Shown piece by piece: positions 62,706 to 64,000 of a stretch of 64,000 nt of DNA (its first letter is position 1; each line of letters starts with the position of its first letter). This stretch comes from Bradyrhizobium embrapense (lineage in GTDB: Bacteria > Pseudomonadota > Alphaproteobacteria > Rhizobiales > Xanthobacteraceae). The position numbers and the translations under genes were made by a program. The notes under the pieces are model-generated. The model did not search any database and was not told the origin of the DNA. It was given only the letters and a program-made list of their open reading frames with translations. Location: the NCBI RefSeq assembly GCF_001189235.2, contig NZ_LFIP02000001.1, positions 620,001 to 684,000 of the forward strand, in the 5' to 3' direction.

Positions 62706-64000
62706 CTGCTTCTCGATTCCCAGGGCTTGATTGTTGCAAAGCCGGGCTTGCGGCTACTGATCCGCGCGATGCAAGGCGCGCCAGGTTCGCTTCATGAGCT
62801 GCGCGTGTAATGGGGAACACAGCGATCAAGCCGATCGAGAGCAGGTACAACATCGCCTGGATCGGAAGCGCGGCAAGCGCCAAATTTCTCAGGACTTCCT
62901 CACTAACCTGACCGGGCACTGCCCCTTCCGGAAAATGCACGAAGGTAAGGATCATGCCTGACGTAAAGAGGCCGACGCCTGACACGCATTTCTGCGCGAA
63001 TGTGTTTGCCGAGAAGAACAGTCCTTCGGAACGCCGCCCGGTTGACAGCTCGCTTTCCTCGCTGACATCCGCAAGCATGGATGCCGTGAGGATTGATGAG
63101 CTCACGATCAATGTTAGAGAGATCGTGATCGTGACCAGGAGGATCGGCAGCAGCAGTGGAGATCCATTGGCGGGGAAGCGGTCCGACAGTCGCAGCACGA
63201 ATGGGCAATAGTAGAAGACGATCGACAGCAGCCAAAGCGCGATGGCCGACCGTTTCTTGCCGAAACGGCGCGACAGCCTTGGCGCGGCGACTGCACCAAG
63301 GATCGACGCCGCGAGCACGCCCAGCATCAAGAGCGACAGCTGATCTGAGTTGAAGCCCCAGAAGTAGGTGTTGAAATAGGTGCTCAGCGTGATCTGGATT
63401 CCGGCCGCCATGGCACTGCATACGCCGGCGGCCAGCAGGACCAGAAACGCTCGATTGGAGAAGCTCCCGGCCATCTCTCTCAAGGCAGCGAGGAGGCTGC
63501 CCGCCTTTCGTCCAGGCTGCTGAAGCCAGGGAATCTGTCGTTGCGTACCGGCCGCAGACGCGAAGATCGCAACGCACATGATGACGCTCGCGACAACTCC
63601 GTAGTTTGCATATCCGTCCGGGTTGAGCTGGCCGACAGGATGAGCGCTGTCCGGGCGGAGAAAGACGATGAAGGCAACGAATGCCATGCTGACACCGCCG
63701 AACCAAGCAAAAAACGTCCGGTAGCTGAGAAGGCTTGTTCGGACGTCATAGTCGTCCGAGAGCTCGGCGGCCAAGGCGGAACTTGGTATCTCGTAGAGCG
63801 CCAGAAAGCTGCGCACGATGATAATGGTCACAAGTAAGTAAGTCGCGAGCGCCGCGTGGCTCCAATTCGACGGTGCATTCCATAAGAGAAGATAGGTCAG
63901 TCCGGCCGGCACTGCCGCGACATACATGAAAGGATGGCGTCTCCCCCAGGCGGAGCGCCACCTGTCGGAAACGTGACCTATGATCGGATCGATGAATGCA
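62692..64000 (-). CDS. GPH/MelB-type sugar:cation symporter (5' end outside window)
   Basis: The frame is open at the right edge and about 435 residues are visible. It begins within the MFS_2 loop AFIDPIIGHVSDRWRSAWGRR and contains around ten membrane segments, with the second half-repeat starting near RAFLVLLAAGVCSAM. GPH symporters import glycosides with protons or sodium. In this cluster it probably supplies mannosides to the mannosidase; that is inference from position. Confidence 0.85.
   Translation of the reverse strand, partial: AFIDPIIGHVSDRWRSAWGRRHPFMYVAAVPAGLTYLLLWNAPSNWSHAALATYLLVTIIIVRSFLALYEIPSSALAAELSDDYDVRTSLLSYRTFFAWFGGVSMAFVAFIVFLRPDSAHPVGQLNPDGYANYGVVASVIMCVAIFASAAGTQRQIPWLQQPGRKAGSLLAALREMAGSFSNRAFLVLLAAGVCSAMAAGIQITLSTYFNTYFWGFNSDQLSLLMLGVLAASILGAVAAPRLSRRFGKKRSAIALWLLSIVFYYCPFVLRLSDRFPANGSPLLLPILLVTITISLTLIVSSSILTASMLADVSEESELSTGRRSEGLFFSANTFAQKCVSGVGLFTSGMILTFVHFPEGAVPGQVSEEVLRNLALAALPIQAMLYLLSIGLIAVFPITRAAHEANLARLASRGSVAASPALQQSSPGNREADARY

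Noticed and set aside
1..64000. tRNA, rRNA, CRISPR arrays and an integrase gene
   Set aside because: None could be recognised on either strand, so the ICE attachment site was not assigned.

Overview
The window looks like a chromosomal accessory region of a high-GC alphaproteobacterium of the order Hyphomicrobiales (Rhizobiales), most likely Bradyrhizobium or a close relative. The grounds are the Rhizobiales-type trb/traG conjugation operon, a VirD2-type relaxase fused to a DUF3363-like region, HWE/HisKA_2 and FixJ-like signalling proteins, a very large kinase/ATPase/histidine kinase, and several small proteins of a kind I associate with Bradyrhizobium. No rRNA, tRNA, CRISPR array or integrase gene was recognised, so the genus call is an inference.

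Layout. (1) 1-6434, minus strand: a Tat-exported sulfite dehydrogenase (soxC-like, cut by the window edge), two small membrane proteins, a cytochrome P460-like haem protein, two metallo-beta-lactamase-fold hydrolases and two closely related alpha/beta hydrolases, one exported and one not. (2) 6.7-15.3 kb: signalling. A HisKA_2 kinase and an SDR are followed by a FixJ-like regulator divergent from a 1882-residue pseudokinase-like/AAA/GAF/PAS/histidine kinase, which is followed by a receiver-only protein. (3) 16.3-28.0 kb: a catabolic island of two GntR-controlled gene sets (SDR-SDR-VOC-ThDP enzyme-binding protein; lipase-binding protein-CoA transferase-enoyl-CoA hydratase). It is bracketed by two diverged direct repeats of about 290 bp. 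(4) 28.7-55.9 kb: the backbone of an integrative and conjugative element (ICE). It has a complete mating-pore operon (trbB,C,D,E,J,L,F,G,I), traG, a relaxase, DUF736, traF, a RdfS-like excisionase candidate, a naturally fused FseA-like activator, a thermonuclease, ardC and a LuxR/LuxI pair with a near-consensus lux box. An IS110-family element and a GSU2403-like nucleotidyltransferase gene sit inside it. (5) 56.0-64 kb, minus strand: a sugar cluster with a GPH-type symporter (cut by the window edge), a serine beta-lactamase-fold hydrolase, an SDR, an AGE-family epimerase and a GH38 alpha-mannosidase.

How it fits together. By analogy with the Mesorhizobium symbiosis ICE, TraR bound to the TraI-made acyl-homoserine lactone would act at the lux box, and the fused FseA-like protein would switch on the RdfS-like gene and transfer. 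The traF gene overlaps the RdfS-like gene, and its ribosome-binding site lies in a small hairpin, suggesting translational coupling. The repA-parA-DUF2840 and transglycosylase genes often found in such backbones are absent, so this may be a trimmed element. The most noteworthy signals are the large palindrome upstream of DUF736, the possible IS110 bridge-RNA leader, the paired operators before the nucleotidyltransferase gene, the fused FseA-like gene, the lux box, the diverged repeats around the catabolic island, and a 24-residue lysine-rich peptide gene.
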